Shown in pieces: positions 7,949 through 16,561 of a stretch of 28,139 nucleotides of DNA (within the stretch, counting starts at the first letter, position 1; each line of letters begins with the position of its first letter). The notes under the pieces are model-generated. The model had not been told where the DNA came from. It ran no database searches and was given only the letters and a program-made list of their open reading frames with translations. The position numbers and the translations under genes are program-made. This DNA comes from a virus: positions 1 through 28,139 of the IMG/VR virus record IMGVR_UViG_3300009593_000093; one strand, 5' to 3'.

Positions 7949-9569
7949 AATATTTTTCATCTACGACCCATTTTTCGCCCCCCATATCAACGGTTTCAGG
8001 TTCATATGAATCTCTGCCATCATTTATGAATCCAAAAGGAATCATTTGGGCCTCTGCTTCTTCTAGTTGTTCCTTGAACATTTTTTCTCGTAAATCTAAA
8101 TCTGTTATTTCAGTAAAATATTTTTGATTTACAAGCCAACCAAAAAGAATGAGAGTTGTCATTAAATCATCATGATATCCCTCATCTGCTTCATAACCCG
8201 ATCCTTTAGCAATATATGTTGTCATTTCATTAATAGTTTCTAAATCCCATATTAATAACTTATCACCTTCGATCAAGTCTTTAGTATTTGAACAACCCTT
8301 TCTCTTTACTTCTTTTGTCGTTCTAACTCCTAATTGAGAACCCTTTCCAAAACCTCCACCTAAAGTCTGTCCAGAACGCCCAAGAACAGTTGTATTGAAT
8401 ATATTCGGATATTCTAATTCATGATGTAAAATATCTGCAACTTGACCTCCAATGTCATTTGTTTCTATAAGAACATATGCAGAATTATAATAACGAGACA
8501 CATTTTCTATCACATTAGGAAAAACCATTGGAGATATATTAGCATCTCTATATTTTGCGACTTGCTGATATGGAAATTGACTAACATCAAATACTGAAAA
8601 TGCTGAGAAATCTTGTCCTCTTCCTCTAGCAGTATCGACTGTACAAACATAAGAATGAGTTTCTTCTACATCAACATAAACATCTAAACTTTCCTGTTTT
8701 TTTACTGGAGGTTTATATGGCAAATTTTTAAGTTTGGAAGGAGATATTAATGTGTTTTGAGATCCAATAAAATCACATTCATATTCTTGTGAAAATTGTA
8801 TTTCACTTGTATTACGAATGGTCTCTTCTTTCCATGCTTCATCTCTACCTGGAACCTGAGACCAATGAACTTCAATTGGAACATAATCACTTCTTCCCTC
8901 TTCAGCATCAACCCACATTTTATAAAACATGTTCAATCCCTTTGGAGTTGAAACAATAAAAACTTTAGTTGTTTGACCTGAAGAAATTGTAGGATATACA
9001 GAAGTAAAAAATTCTTCCGCTAAACTTGGAGGATCAATATGTGCAAACTCATCCATAAAAATAATATTAAAAGACGATCCACGAACCGCAGAAGAAGAAG
9101 TTGATGCGGCTATAACTTTACTACCATTTTCTAATTCAATATTTCCTCTATTCCAAACGACTACTCCTTGTTGTAACCATTTTGGTAAATGTTCGTAAGC
9201 AGTTTTCAGTCTTTGAAGAATTTCCCTTGCAGTTGATCCTTTGTTTGCTAATATAGCAATATTAGATTGTTCGTTAAATAATGCATAATGTAAAAGATAA
9301 GAAACAATAGTTGTAGATTTACCAGTCTGTCTTGGCATTTTGCAAATAACAAAACGATTATTATGAAATTTTTCAACCATGTCTTCTTGATAATCATAAA
9401 GATCGAAAGGTACAAGTCCACGATCTACATGAACAATTTGTACATATGTTCTTGAAAAATGTACAGGATCTTTTGAACACCTAATAAATTCTTTTAGTGT
9501 TTCTTCAGTCCATTCAATAGGGACATATGCGGATTTAAGTAAAGGATTTCCTAAGTAATGTTCTGTCAT
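7929..9569 (-). CDS. 17: Terminase large subunit gp17
   Basis: This is the ATP-driven DNA packaging motor and headful nuclease. At 546 residues it is shorter than T4 gp17 (610), mainly at the N-terminus. The ATPase domain has Walker A MPRQTGKSTT (78-87) and Walker B FNIIFMDEFAHI (167-178, with Asp173 and Glu174), followed by a VSTPKG coupling motif (207-211). The RNase H-like nuclease domain shows CTVDTARGRGQDFSAF, with Asp312 matching the first catalytic acid of T4, LIETNDIGGQ (Glu369) and YHDDLMTTL (Asp467/468). The start overlaps the stop of the upstream 474-residue gene as ATGA, indicating coupled translation. The 3' end overlaps the convergent HNH gene by 20 bases. It works with gp16 and docks on gp20. 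Confidence 0.97.
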   Translation of the reverse strand: MTEHYLGNPLLKSAYVPIEWTEETLKEFIRCSKDPVHFSRTYVQIVHVDRGLVPFDLYDYQEDMVEKFHNNRFVICKMPRQTGKSTTIVSYLLHYALFNEQSNIAILANKGSTAREILQRLKTAYEHLPKWLQQGVVVWNRGNIELENGSKVIAASTSSSAVRGSSFNIIFMDEFAHIDPPSLAEEFFTSVYPTISSGQTTKVFIVSTPKGLNMFYKMWVDAEEGRSDYVPIEVHWSQVPGRDEAWKEETIRNTSEIQFSQEYECDFIGSQNTLISPSKLKNLPYKPPVKKQESLDVYVDVEETHSYVCTVDTARGRGQDFSAFSVFDVSQFPYQQVAKYRDANISPMVFPNVIENVSRYYNSAYVLIETNDIGGQVADILHHELEYPNIFNTTVLGRSGQTLGGGFGKGSQLGVRTTKEVKRKGCSNTKDLIEGDKLLIWDLETINEMTTYIAKGSGYEADEGYHDDLMTTLILFGWLVNQKYFTEITDLDLREKMFKEQLEEAEAQMIPFGFINDGRDSYEPETVDMGGEKWVVDEKYSTDYLH

Positions 9570-10990
9570 TTTAACTCGTAGTTAACCATACCGTGTTTAG
9601 TTGTATAATCCAATGCACTAGACATTGAACCTATAATTTTTAATTTTGCTTTTTTAGGATATACCATTTTTATTAATATTTCGCCTTTTCTCCATGCAGA
9701 TTTATCTAAATTTGCTTGATAGAAATTTTTTCCACCTATAATATTTTCTACATAACTCTTTGATGTAGGTTCTGATTCTAAAGCATTTGCAACTGTATAA
9801 TTAAAAAAGGATGGAATTGTAAAAGGATAATTTGTTCTAATTGTTTCTTTTACAAGAGTTCCTCCACCAAAAGGTTTATTTTTAATAAAATAATCTTCTA
9901 CAGAATTAGATACTTCATCAATTTCAATATTTTCTTTTTGTGTTACTGATTTATTTGTTGCTAATTTTTGAATTGTTTTGTAAACAGAATGATTTGTATT
10001 CGTAACCAGCGTTCCTTTTATTTTTAAAATATCTCTAATACCTACTTCCATCATTATATGTTTTGATTTTGTAAAAGATTTTCCTCCAACTATTTCTGAA
10101 GTAAATCCCATTTTTCTTGCAGTCTTACACATTTGTCTAAAAAAACAATCTTTCCATCCTGTATAATATTTTAGTCCATAAGGAAGAACATTTGTCATAA
10201 ATGATGCGGCCGCTCCTGCACCATACTTACTTGATATACTAACTGTAGCATCAGAATAAATTAATGCACTATCAACAAGTTTAAATGCAGGATCAGTTGG
10301 AATTACAAACAACTTAATATTATTACCCAACATATCAGAAGGAATACAAACTTGTGACAACTGACCCTTAAATGCTAAAAGACCAGGAAGAACTTCTCCA
10401 AAATATATTCCTAATTCATCAATATGACTATCATCTAATCCATTAAGGTCTATCTTGTGTAAATTAGTTTGGTTTAAATATGTTTTTAATTTTTTTACAA
10501 CATATGGATTTGTCGCATTTAATTTTTGTTCAGAACCAAGTATTATACTATTTTTCAATTGATCAAAACTATCAAAAGACATTACTGGAACATCTTTTTG
10601 TGTTAGAACTGTTATCTTTGAGAGGACTCCAGATTTAGTAAATGTTTCTGCTAAAAGTTCTAATTTAGGTGGTCTTTCTGTTCCTCTATCATCAGTAGGT
10701 TTTCTAATTTTAGAAATTAAAATATAACCTTGTTTTCTTTGATATTCTATATGAGCATATTTTGTATTGCTTATATCCTCAAATTTATTTGAAAGAAGTT
10801 TTATTTCTGTTCTTGGATTGATTTTGATATTTAACTTTTTAACATCATTACCACTTTTTTCAAACATTTCTGCAAACTGGCCATTTTCTGTTCTAATTTT
10901 TAAACTTTCCCAGTCTGAATTATTAGTAATGTATCTAACAAAGACGGGATTTGTTGGATCTTTTCTGTCTCGTTGACCCAAATGCGCCAT
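9566..10990 (-). CDS. Unrecognised 474-residue protein between small and large terminase
   Basis: I do not recognise this gene. It starts one base after the gp16 stop and ends in an ATGA overlap with gp17, so it lies inside the terminase operon, where T4 has no gene. It is soluble-looking and lysine-rich, without a signal peptide or clear membrane segment. Visible points: an N-terminal QRDRKDPTNPVFVRYITN; a central VDSALIYSDATVSISSKYGAGAAAS (about residues 237-262), where the D-then-SxSSK spacing weakly resembles the acid-lysine core of PD-(D/E)XK-type nucleases; then a basic CKTARKMGF region; and a C-terminal YPKKAKLKI. A role in DNA processing or packaging is only a guess from context. The ATG has no strong Shine-Dalgarno and is probably served by coupling to gp16. 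Confidence 0.85.
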   Translation of the reverse strand: MAHLGQRDRKDPTNPVFVRYITNNSDWESLKIRTENGQFAEMFEKSGNDVKKLNIKINPRTEIKLLSNKFEDISNTKYAHIEYQRKQGYILISKIRKPTDDRGTERPPKLELLAETFTKSGVLSKITVLTQKDVPVMSFDSFDQLKNSIILGSEQKLNATNPYVVKKLKTYLNQTNLHKIDLNGLDDSHIDELGIYFGEVLPGLLAFKGQLSQVCIPSDMLGNNIKLFVIPTDPAFKLVDSALIYSDATVSISSKYGAGAAASFMTNVLPYGLKYYTGWKDCFFRQMCKTARKMGFTSEIVGGKSFTKSKHIMMEVGIRDILKIKGTLVTNTNHSVYKTIQKLATNKSVTQKENIEIDEVSNSVEDYFIKNKPFGGGTLVKETIRTNYPFTIPSFFNYTVANALESEPTSKSYVENIIGGKNFYQANLDKSAWRKGEILIKMVYPKKAKLKIIGSMSSALDYTTKHGMVNYELK

Positions 10991-10991
10991 G

Positions 10992-11399
10992 TCAGTCTTT
11001 CTTGTCTTTCAACATTTTTTGTAGTTCAGCGGTGCTACCAACAAATAAAGCATTTGTAACTTTGTTGGGAGCATTACTAACTTCTTTAGTGATATCCTTT
11101 ACTTGCTTATGTACATTAACTAAATTCTGATTTTGTTCACCTACTGTTTTAATTAATTGTCCAACGACTTCAAACATTCTAGCATTACCACTGTCTTTTG
11201 CATCTTGCAGTAATTCATCAATTGCATCTTGTCCTCGTTCAATAATATTGTATATATTTTCACGGGCATATTTGTAATCAGTATCTAAATCATCACTATT
11301 TGATTCAACTACTTTTCTTTCCAGTGGTTCTTTAACAATAGATACCTCGGAGGGCAATTCTAGTAGGTCATTTAATTTATCTTCAAAATCTTTACTCAT
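10992..11399 (-). CDS. 16: Terminase small subunit gp16
   Basis: At 135 residues it is a little shorter than T4 gp16 (164). The N-terminus (DFEDKLNDLLELPSE) is typical of gp16 in marine T4-like phages. The middle (about 42-105) is strongly helical and likely coiled-coil: YARENIYNIIERGQDAIDELL, then FEVVGQLIKTVGEQNQNLVNVHKQ. Gp16 oligomers form a ring that recognises concatemeric DNA and stimulates the gp17 ATPase. The gene follows gp15 by eight bases and precedes the 474-residue gene by one base. The identification rests on the domain pattern and its place between gp15 and gp17. Confidence 0.9.
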   Translation of the reverse strand: MSKDFEDKLNDLLELPSEVSIVKEPLERKVVESNSDDLDTDYKYARENIYNIIERGQDAIDELLQDAKDSGNARMFEVVGQLIKTVGEQNQNLVNVHKQVKDITKEVSNAPNKVTNALFVGSTAELQKMLKDKKD

Positions 11400-11407
11400 A
11401 TAATATT

Positions 11408-12343
11408 TTACCCGTAAGTTCCTGTAGCAGGATCATAATTAACTGGTGGATTATAAACTGTTATAGTAGAGTTTGCATCAAAATCGTCTCCTGGAGTGAT
11501 ATATGTATTCGCACCGCCTTCAGGAATAACTGTAATTTTACTTATCACGTTATCAAGTCCTAGTTTCGTTTCACTTTCCTCTGTTATCAAATGATCACCT
11601 GTTTCTAATTGAAAGAAATCTTCTGAAAAATTTGTACTAGATTCTAAAGAGAATCTATCAAAAGTTCCATTTGCTGGAATATCAGGAATCATTTCTTTAA
11701 ATGCGACTTCAATTGTTTTTATAATTGAACCACCTTCTTTGATATCAGGATAAATGAACGCCTTTAACATGAATGCTATTGACCAAATAATCGTTCTTCT
11801 AGCAGAAAATTCTCCTTCATAAGAATCTTCACTTGTGGCACTTTGAAAAATAATAGGAACATCTATCTTAATTCCCATATCTGTTAAAATATTTACACTC
11901 ACATTAAATTCTGGAGTAAAGAACGGTAAAATCTGTTCTAATATTTGAGTGCCATCTTCAGCATTATCAACAAATGCATATAAAGAAAAATCAAAAATGT
12001 ATGGAGAAGGATTATACATTTTTTTGACATTTCTATTACCATTCAATGTTTCTTTATGCGTTACTGTTCCTACGGAATTTAATTTTCTCACAGGATCATA
12101 AGCCATACCCGTCATTTCAAAAGCCATTCTAGGCAATTGAATAGCAACTTGTCTATCTAAACTAGCATCTTGATTTATTCTTGATAGAAACTTTTGTTTT
12201 GGTCCATAAGATATAGGGACCTTTTGTCTAGATACAACTACTCCAGACGAATTCTTTTTTTCTATATTAATATCATTAAACAATGTTCCAAATAATGCAA
12301 CATATTTTCTTATTGTCTGATGATAAAAAGTTTGTCCTAACAT
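11408..12343 (-). CDS. 15: Tail terminator / sheath stabiliser gp15
   Basis: This protein has 311 residues against 272 in T4. Gp15 hexamers cap the finished tail tube and sheath and provide the surface for head joining. Matches to T4 gp15 include FYHQTIRKYVALFGTLFNDI at the N-terminus, KVPISYGPKQKFL, MYNPSPYIFDFSLYAF, the ILEQILPFFTPEFNVS block and the SARRTIIWSIAF segment before FIYPDI. The tail beyond about residue 250 is low-complexity and acidic, then glycine- and proline-bearing. The start is supported by a GGAG five to six bases upstream. The 47-bp region upstream is shared with the divergent BppU-like gene; only a one-mismatch late box (12368-12375, minus strand) faces gp15. Confidence 0.95.
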   Translation of the reverse strand: MLGQTFYHQTIRKYVALFGTLFNDINIEKKNSSGVVVSRQKVPISYGPKQKFLSRINQDASLDRQVAIQLPRMAFEMTGMAYDPVRKLNSVGTVTHKETLNGNRNVKKMYNPSPYIFDFSLYAFVDNAEDGTQILEQILPFFTPEFNVSVNILTDMGIKIDVPIIFQSATSEDSYEGEFSARRTIIWSIAFMLKAFIYPDIKEGGSIIKTIEVAFKEMIPDIPANGTFDRFSLESSTNFSEDFFQLETGDHLITEESETKLGLDNVISKITVIPEGGANTYITPGDDFDANSTITVYNPPVNYDPATGTYG

Positions 12344-12377
12344 AATACTCCATAAAGTTTACAGTATTATTTAGTTG

Positions 12378-12385
12378 TATAAATA
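12378..12385 (+). promoter_or_regulatory. Late promoter box TATAAATA abutting the BppU-like gene start
   Basis: A perfect TATAAATA on the plus strand is separated from the ATG at 12391 by five bases (GTCTT), with no Shine-Dalgarno. T4 geometry places the first transcribed base on the A of the ATG. Confidence 0.65.
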
Positions 12386-12390
12386 GTCTT

Positions 12391-12741
12391 ATGGCACTAT
12401 CAATAAAAACTCAAGGCGAAAATTTAACAATGTATCAAGGCAGTAACTTTGAAAAAGTTTTTACTGCTAAAGATGCAAATAACTCCAATGTGACCATAAG
12501 TACCGGTACCTGTGCTTCTAAAATGAAAAAGAACCACACAACTACTAATACTTCTTGGATTCTTACCTTTTCAACATCTGTTTCAGGTAGTAATGTTACA
12601 ATTACTGCAAATTCTACAACAACTGGTGAAATGGCTTCTGGTTTATATGTATATGATATTGAATATCTTCAAAGTGATAACGTGACAAGGGAGAGAGTTG
12701 TTGGAGGAATGATTACAGTCTTACCAGAATCTACAACTTAA
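12391..12741 (+). CDS. BppU-N-like small virion protein
   Basis: This plus-strand gene of 116 residues is a lone insert between gp15 and gp14. The pattern matches a small beta-sandwich family seen in many phages and related to the N-terminal domain of BppU-type baseplate proteins: an N-terminal IKTQGENLTMYQGSNFEKVF, a central SGSNVTITANSTTTGEM, then GLYVYDIEYLQSDNVTRERVVGG and a closing MITVLPEST. The G-x-YVYD core and the final ITVxPE strand are the best markers. A minor structural or decoration role is likely but not shown. Its TAA shares the four bases TTAA with the stop of gp14 on the other strand. Its transcript would run antisense into gp14 unless terminated, and no terminator is visible. 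Confidence 0.8.
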   Translation: MALSIKTQGENLTMYQGSNFEKVFTAKDANNSNVTISTGTCASKMKKNHTTTNTSWILTFSTSVSGSNVTITANSTTTGEMASGLYVYDIEYLQSDNVTRERVVGGMITVLPESTT

Positions 12742-13598
12742 TAATTACTTTCACTAAATGGATTAGATTCAGAGAAATCTATAATAGAATCTGATTCAGT
12801 TTGAATTGTAATATTATTTGCAGATGTATCATTAACGAATGTTTGTGTATTAGGTGTAGTACCAACCGTAAAATAAGCACCACTTGTATTTCCAACTACA
12901 TTTTGACTTAATGAAAAAGTTCCCATTAAATCTGTTAGTTTCAATACTCTATCAGTGGAATTCCAAGAAATTACTCTTCCTTTCGTATTAGCAGAACTTT
13001 CCGTACTACCAACATATACATATTCGTCTTCTACATAATTTCCTGAACCTCCTGAATCAAGATTTACTTCTATTGAATAAGCATATTTATCTTCTATTTC
13101 GTCTATATCATCAATACCAGTATCAATTCTTTGATCGTCATATTGAAACAATTCACATGTTAAATCAAAAATAGGTAATTTACCAAACTGATAAAACATC
13201 GACTCATGCTCAACAAATCGAACTTCATATAATTTTTTGTTTAATGGAAAAAATATTATATCACCTTCTCTTGGTCTATCATAACCTGTATCTAGATTTT
13301 CCCATCTTCTTCTTGCTACAGAAAAAATTACTTGATCTCTTATCTCTAATCCAAATCTTGAAATGAAATCACCTTCTCCCTCAAAACCATCAACTGATTT
13401 AACATACATTTCTATTAAATGAGATTGATTAAATTGAGAAATAGTGTCTTCTCCGTAAAGAAGATCCTCATTCATATATTGTCTTGGGAGATAATAGTTG
13501 TCTATGCCAAAATTTTTTATAGATTCTATAATCAAATCTTGATGTAAATTTTGTTCTGATGTATTTTGAAAATGATTAAAATAAGCGTTTGTAGGCAT
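12738..13598 (-). CDS. 14: Neck protein gp14
   Basis: The product has 286 residues; T4 gp14 has 256. Together with gp13 it forms the neck that completes the head below the portal and accepts the tail. The N-terminal half closely follows T4 gp14: AYFNHFQNTSEQN, LIIESIKNFGIDNYYLPRQY, LLYGEDTISQF, GFEGEGDFISRFG and REGDIIFFPLNKKLYEVRFVE, then FYQFGKLPIF. The second half (about 190-245) contains two copies of the beta-module shared with gp13, gp8 and others: YVYVGSTESSANTKGRV and FSLSQNVVGNTSGAYF. The ATG overlaps the gp13 stop by one base (TAATG), with an AGGA site just upstream. Confidence 0.95.
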   Translation of the reverse strand: MPTNAYFNHFQNTSEQNLHQDLIIESIKNFGIDNYYLPRQYMNEDLLYGEDTISQFNQSHLIEMYVKSVDGFEGEGDFISRFGLEIRDQVIFSVARRRWENLDTGYDRPREGDIIFFPLNKKLYEVRFVEHESMFYQFGKLPIFDLTCELFQYDDQRIDTGIDDIDEIEDKYAYSIEVNLDSGGSGNYVEDEYVYVGSTESSANTKGRVISWNSTDRVLKLTDLMGTFSLSQNVVGNTSGAYFTVGTTPNTQTFVNDTSANNITIQTESDSIIDFSESNPFSESNY

Positions 13599-14608
13599 TA
13601 TCCTGGACCAACCATAAAGTCTACTGGTAATTCGTATTTAAGAGATGCTTGTTCTTCTACATTAGTAATCTCTTGATTTGCTTCTTCAAATAGTGTTCTT
13701 CCATTTAATGTTGTTCCTCCTGGAAGTTGTACACCTTCATACTTTATTAAATTAGCACCCCATTGTCGTTTAAACAATGCAGTTGTATACTTCTTCAAAA
13801 ACATATCATTATATACATCTGAAAATTTTGTAGGATCAATTATTCTATAACATTCTGCAACAATATATTCATCTATTTTTATATCATCTTGATCCCAATC
13901 AATATCTAGATACAATCTATTTTGATGTCTTGAAAATCTAACTGGTTTTTTTCCTGCAAACATATCATTTAATAATGAAAGATGTTGCATAGACATTTTA
14001 TAATTTATCACCGAAGTAGCAGTAAGATATGGCATTTCATTTAAATGAAATTGATATCTAAAAGAAAACAAATCACTTGTTCTATTTGTTCCACTTATAT
14101 CTTGTATGTCAAAAATACCTGTTACTCCAATTATAGAATCGTCTATCGGTATATAACGATTATCTACATCTCCAAAAGTAACTATTGTTTCGGCTGTAGC
14201 GGCTACTGCCGTTGAACCACTTGAACTTCCTGTTATTGTTTCGCCATTCGAAAAACTAGATGATACATTATTATTTGCAATATCATTTGTATCTCTATGA
14301 TGTTTGAAAGTAATAACTGTAGTATTGGCGGCGACTACATTTGCAGTTGCATTTGATGTTCCTCCAGTTATTTTTTCACCTACTGTAAATGCTCCTGTAT
14401 TTGAAGCAATAGTTACAGTTGAACCAGTGATTTGATGTATGTTATACATTCTTTCAACACCATCAAAATGATATTCTTGAAAAAATTGCAAGCCTTCATC
14501 TATGCGATCTTCCAGTTGATCATCTTCTACATTTATTTCAATGACTGGTTTACCTAAAGTTCTAAGGCAATATTGTTTTAATTCTTCTCTTGTGCTAGGT
14601 TTTGCCAT
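13598..14608 (-). CDS. 13: Neck protein gp13
   Basis: This is a 336-residue protein (T4 gp13: 309). Gp13 binds under the portal and forms the head-to-tail connector with gp14. The N-terminus matches T4 gp13 (EELKQYCLRTLGKPVIEINV, then LQFFQEYHFDGVERMYNI), as does the C-terminal part with the KKYTTALFKRQWGANLIKYEG and LPGGTTLNGRTLFEEA blocks. Between them, about residues 67-140, sit two copies of a beta-module absent from T4 (FTVGEKITGGTSNATANV and FSNGETITGSSSGSTAVA). It follows the fibre-like gene by eight bases and overlaps gp14 by one base. Confidence 0.95.
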   Translation of the reverse strand: MAKPSTREELKQYCLRTLGKPVIEINVEDDQLEDRIDEGLQFFQEYHFDGVERMYNIHQITGSTVTIASNTGAFTVGEKITGGTSNATANVVAANTTVITFKHHRDTNDIANNNVSSSFSNGETITGSSSGSTAVAATAETIVTFGDVDNRYIPIDDSIIGVTGIFDIQDISGTNRTSDLFSFRYQFHLNEMPYLTATSVINYKMSMQHLSLLNDMFAGKKPVRFSRHQNRLYLDIDWDQDDIKIDEYIVAECYRIIDPTKFSDVYNDMFLKKYTTALFKRQWGANLIKYEGVQLPGGTTLNGRTLFEEANQEITNVEEQASLKYELPVDFMVGPG

Positions 14609-14616
14609 GAATTATC

Positions 14617-16347
14617 TTACGTTCCATTTAAAATGTTACCAGATGTATCTAAAACTGCTAATCTACAATTAACATTAGCGGTCGCATTAGCCGCAAGTAC
14701 GGCTTGATTATGAAATGTTATTGAACCATTAGCAAGAGTTGACATTACATCTGCTGAAGAATTTTGAACATTAAACACTTTTGTGCCGGCTGTTGAACTT
14801 TTTCCTTGAACAAATAATGTACTACCTGTTGAAGATGCACTATTTGACAAAAAATATCCTAGTGCTTCTGCATGATCCGCAGTTGAATCACAACGTACTC
14901 CATTTTTATCTGCATTTTGCAGTACAAACATTCCTTGACCACCATCAGTTGTCACTCTTATACCCATAGTTCCTGTTGCTCCACCGGCGTCTTGTATTAT
15001 ATCCATTACCGCTCTAGCATTTGTAGAACTATTATTATCTGTTATTTTTATTAAAGATCCATTTGAAGAATGAGAAGTTCCTGTTCCCAAACCATTATGT
15101 AATGAAATAACATGTCCTTCTGTATAAGTATCCGCATTAATATCAATAACATTTCCAGTAGTTTGTGCGGCATCAACTGAAATTGCTATTTGATCTATAT
15201 CATTTGAATCTATAAAAACTCCCGAAGTCCCATCAGTTGATCCAACATTTATATGCAATTTACCTGCTTGTGCGGCAGATCCTGAATACGTATCTGACCC
15301 AACAATTTGCATAAATCCACCAAACTCATTTCCAAATACAACTGTATTAGCGGCATCAGTAACAATGTGCATTTCATCATTTGCATGATTATATAAAATA
15401 CCACCTCTATCAGCATCATCAGAATCACCAAAAGCAATTGTAACATTTGCAGTATTATTTGCAAATAATGTCATACCTACATTAGTGTTTCCTTCTAGTA
15501 TTAATTCATCTGCGTTTGTTTCTGAAGCAGTGGCCGCACCTCCAGGATTCGCAAAATGCGTTCTTATATGCAATCGTCCTTTAGCAGAAGTAGCGGCAGT
15601 TAAAGTTACACCATCCCATTCTGGAAAATTTCCAATCGCAACATTAGCATTTGTAACATCAGCACCAAGAATTGGAGCAGTATTTGAAACAAGATAAGAT
15701 GAAGTATTTACTGATATGTTTGCAGAATGAGTAAATCCACCTACAGAAGTTGCATTATTATATTGTCCATTTGCAAATGCCGCACCAGTCATAACGTGAG
15801 GACCAGGAGCGGACATCACCCAAACTTTAGCGGTATCAGTCACACTAACATTCACATTATTAAGTGTTCCGCCTTCAGCATTAAACAAAGAAACTGTACC
15901 TAAGTCAGCAATTGTCGCACCAGTAAGAGTAATAGTAGATGCACCGTTGGCTTGTAAATTTGCTCCATTTAAATTTATCTCACACTCATTTATTTGGGCT
16001 CTTTCAATTTTACTGTCAGGAGTAGCACCAGTAATAGTTGCACCAACATTTTCAGTTAATGCAAACTTTTTAACAGTACCCGCATCTGTAACAGTTGCTC
16101 CAGAAAAATCTACAGTACCACCAGAAAATAGCAATTTAGATCCCGTTACATTCGCACCTGAAACAAGATTTGAAGTTATTGTATTAATCTGAAGACCGCC
16201 TAATGAATTAGCAGAAATCAAATTAGATGCAGGATCCGTATCTGAATTTTCATTTAATACTGTAATAATTTGATTTGTTTTTGTACGCCACTGTTCAAAT
16301 GTATTAACTAATTCTACACTCGATACCGTGGTATCAGATATTGCCAT
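14617..16347 (-). CDS. Fibre-like virion protein in the fibritin (wac) position
   Basis: This 576-residue protein lies just before gp13, where T4 has wac (fibritin), but no fibritin heptad coiled coil is visible. The N-terminus (VELVNTFEQWRTKTNQIITVLNE) is the type found at the start of many marine phage fibre proteins and probably attaches the protein to the virion. The body is beta-rich, low in charge and rich in Gly, Ala, Thr and Asn. An element around residues 310-330 (GGILYNHANDEMHIVTD) resembles the G-x-YxH-x-x-x-M motif of phage tail fibres and tailspikes. The start is given by AAAGGA six bases upstream; the gene overlaps the 75-residue gene by 14 bases. Neck whisker, short fibre or baseplate fibre are all possible. 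Confidence 0.75.
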   Translation of the reverse strand: MAISDTTVSSVELVNTFEQWRTKTNQIITVLNENSDTDPASNLISANSLGGLQINTITSNLVSGANVTGSKLLFSGGTVDFSGATVTDAGTVKKFALTENVGATITGATPDSKIERAQINECEINLNGANLQANGASTITLTGATIADLGTVSLFNAEGGTLNNVNVSVTDTAKVWVMSAPGPHVMTGAAFANGQYNNATSVGGFTHSANISVNTSSYLVSNTAPILGADVTNANVAIGNFPEWDGVTLTAATSAKGRLHIRTHFANPGGAATASETNADELILEGNTNVGMTLFANNTANVTIAFGDSDDADRGGILYNHANDEMHIVTDAANTVVFGNEFGGFMQIVGSDTYSGSAAQAGKLHINVGSTDGTSGVFIDSNDIDQIAISVDAAQTTGNVIDINADTYTEGHVISLHNGLGTGTSHSSNGSLIKITDNNSSTNARAVMDIIQDAGGATGTMGIRVTTDGGQGMFVLQNADKNGVRCDSTADHAEALGYFLSNSASSTGSTLFVQGKSSTAGTKVFNVQNSSADVMSTLANGSITFHNQAVLAANATANVNCRLAVLDTSGNILNGT

Positions 16348-16561
16348 CTTTGTCCTTTAACAACTGTAATATTTTATTTACATTTTCTTTTATACTATTA
16401 ATTTCAGACCTTAAATTATTTATTTCATTTTCAGAATTCTTTATTGAAGTCACTTGCATTAATTTTTGTCTGTGCTTCATTAAAGCCTTTTGATCTGTTC
16501 TTATAATCGCATTAGAAAATGGATCTCTATTATATCTTGGGTCATCTGTTTTTATTATCAA
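16334..16561 (-). CDS. Small coiled-coil protein with TTG start
   Basis: This 75-residue protein begins at TTG (16559-16561), which shares TTGA with the stop of the DUF4815 gene, so translation is probably coupled. Next comes a motif I associate with small conserved proteins of T4-like marine phages (DDPRYNRDPFSNAIIRTDQKAL, about residues 6-27). The C-terminal half (about 40-70) is a heptad-patterned helix, INNLRSEINSIKENVNKIL. The closest in-frame ATG would remove the whole conserved motif, so the TTG start is preferred. The function is unknown. Its position between two virion fibre/baseplate genes suggests an assembly factor or a small structural adaptor. It overlaps the fibre-like gene by 14 bases. 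Confidence 0.75.
   Translation of the reverse strand: MIIKTDDPRYNRDPFSNAIIRTDQKALMKHRQKLMQVTSIKNSENEINNLRSEINSIKENVNKILQLLKDKDGNI

Noticed and set aside
7945-7964. Hairpin near the HNH/gp17 stops as a shared terminator
   Set aside because: The stem is only five base pairs with an AT-rich loop, within chance expectation.
12368-12375. Late promoter box for gp15 (ACTAAATA on the minus strand)
   Set aside because: It has one mismatch to NATAAATA in very AT-rich sequence, so it is not strong enough for a feature; gp15 may be served by another promoter.
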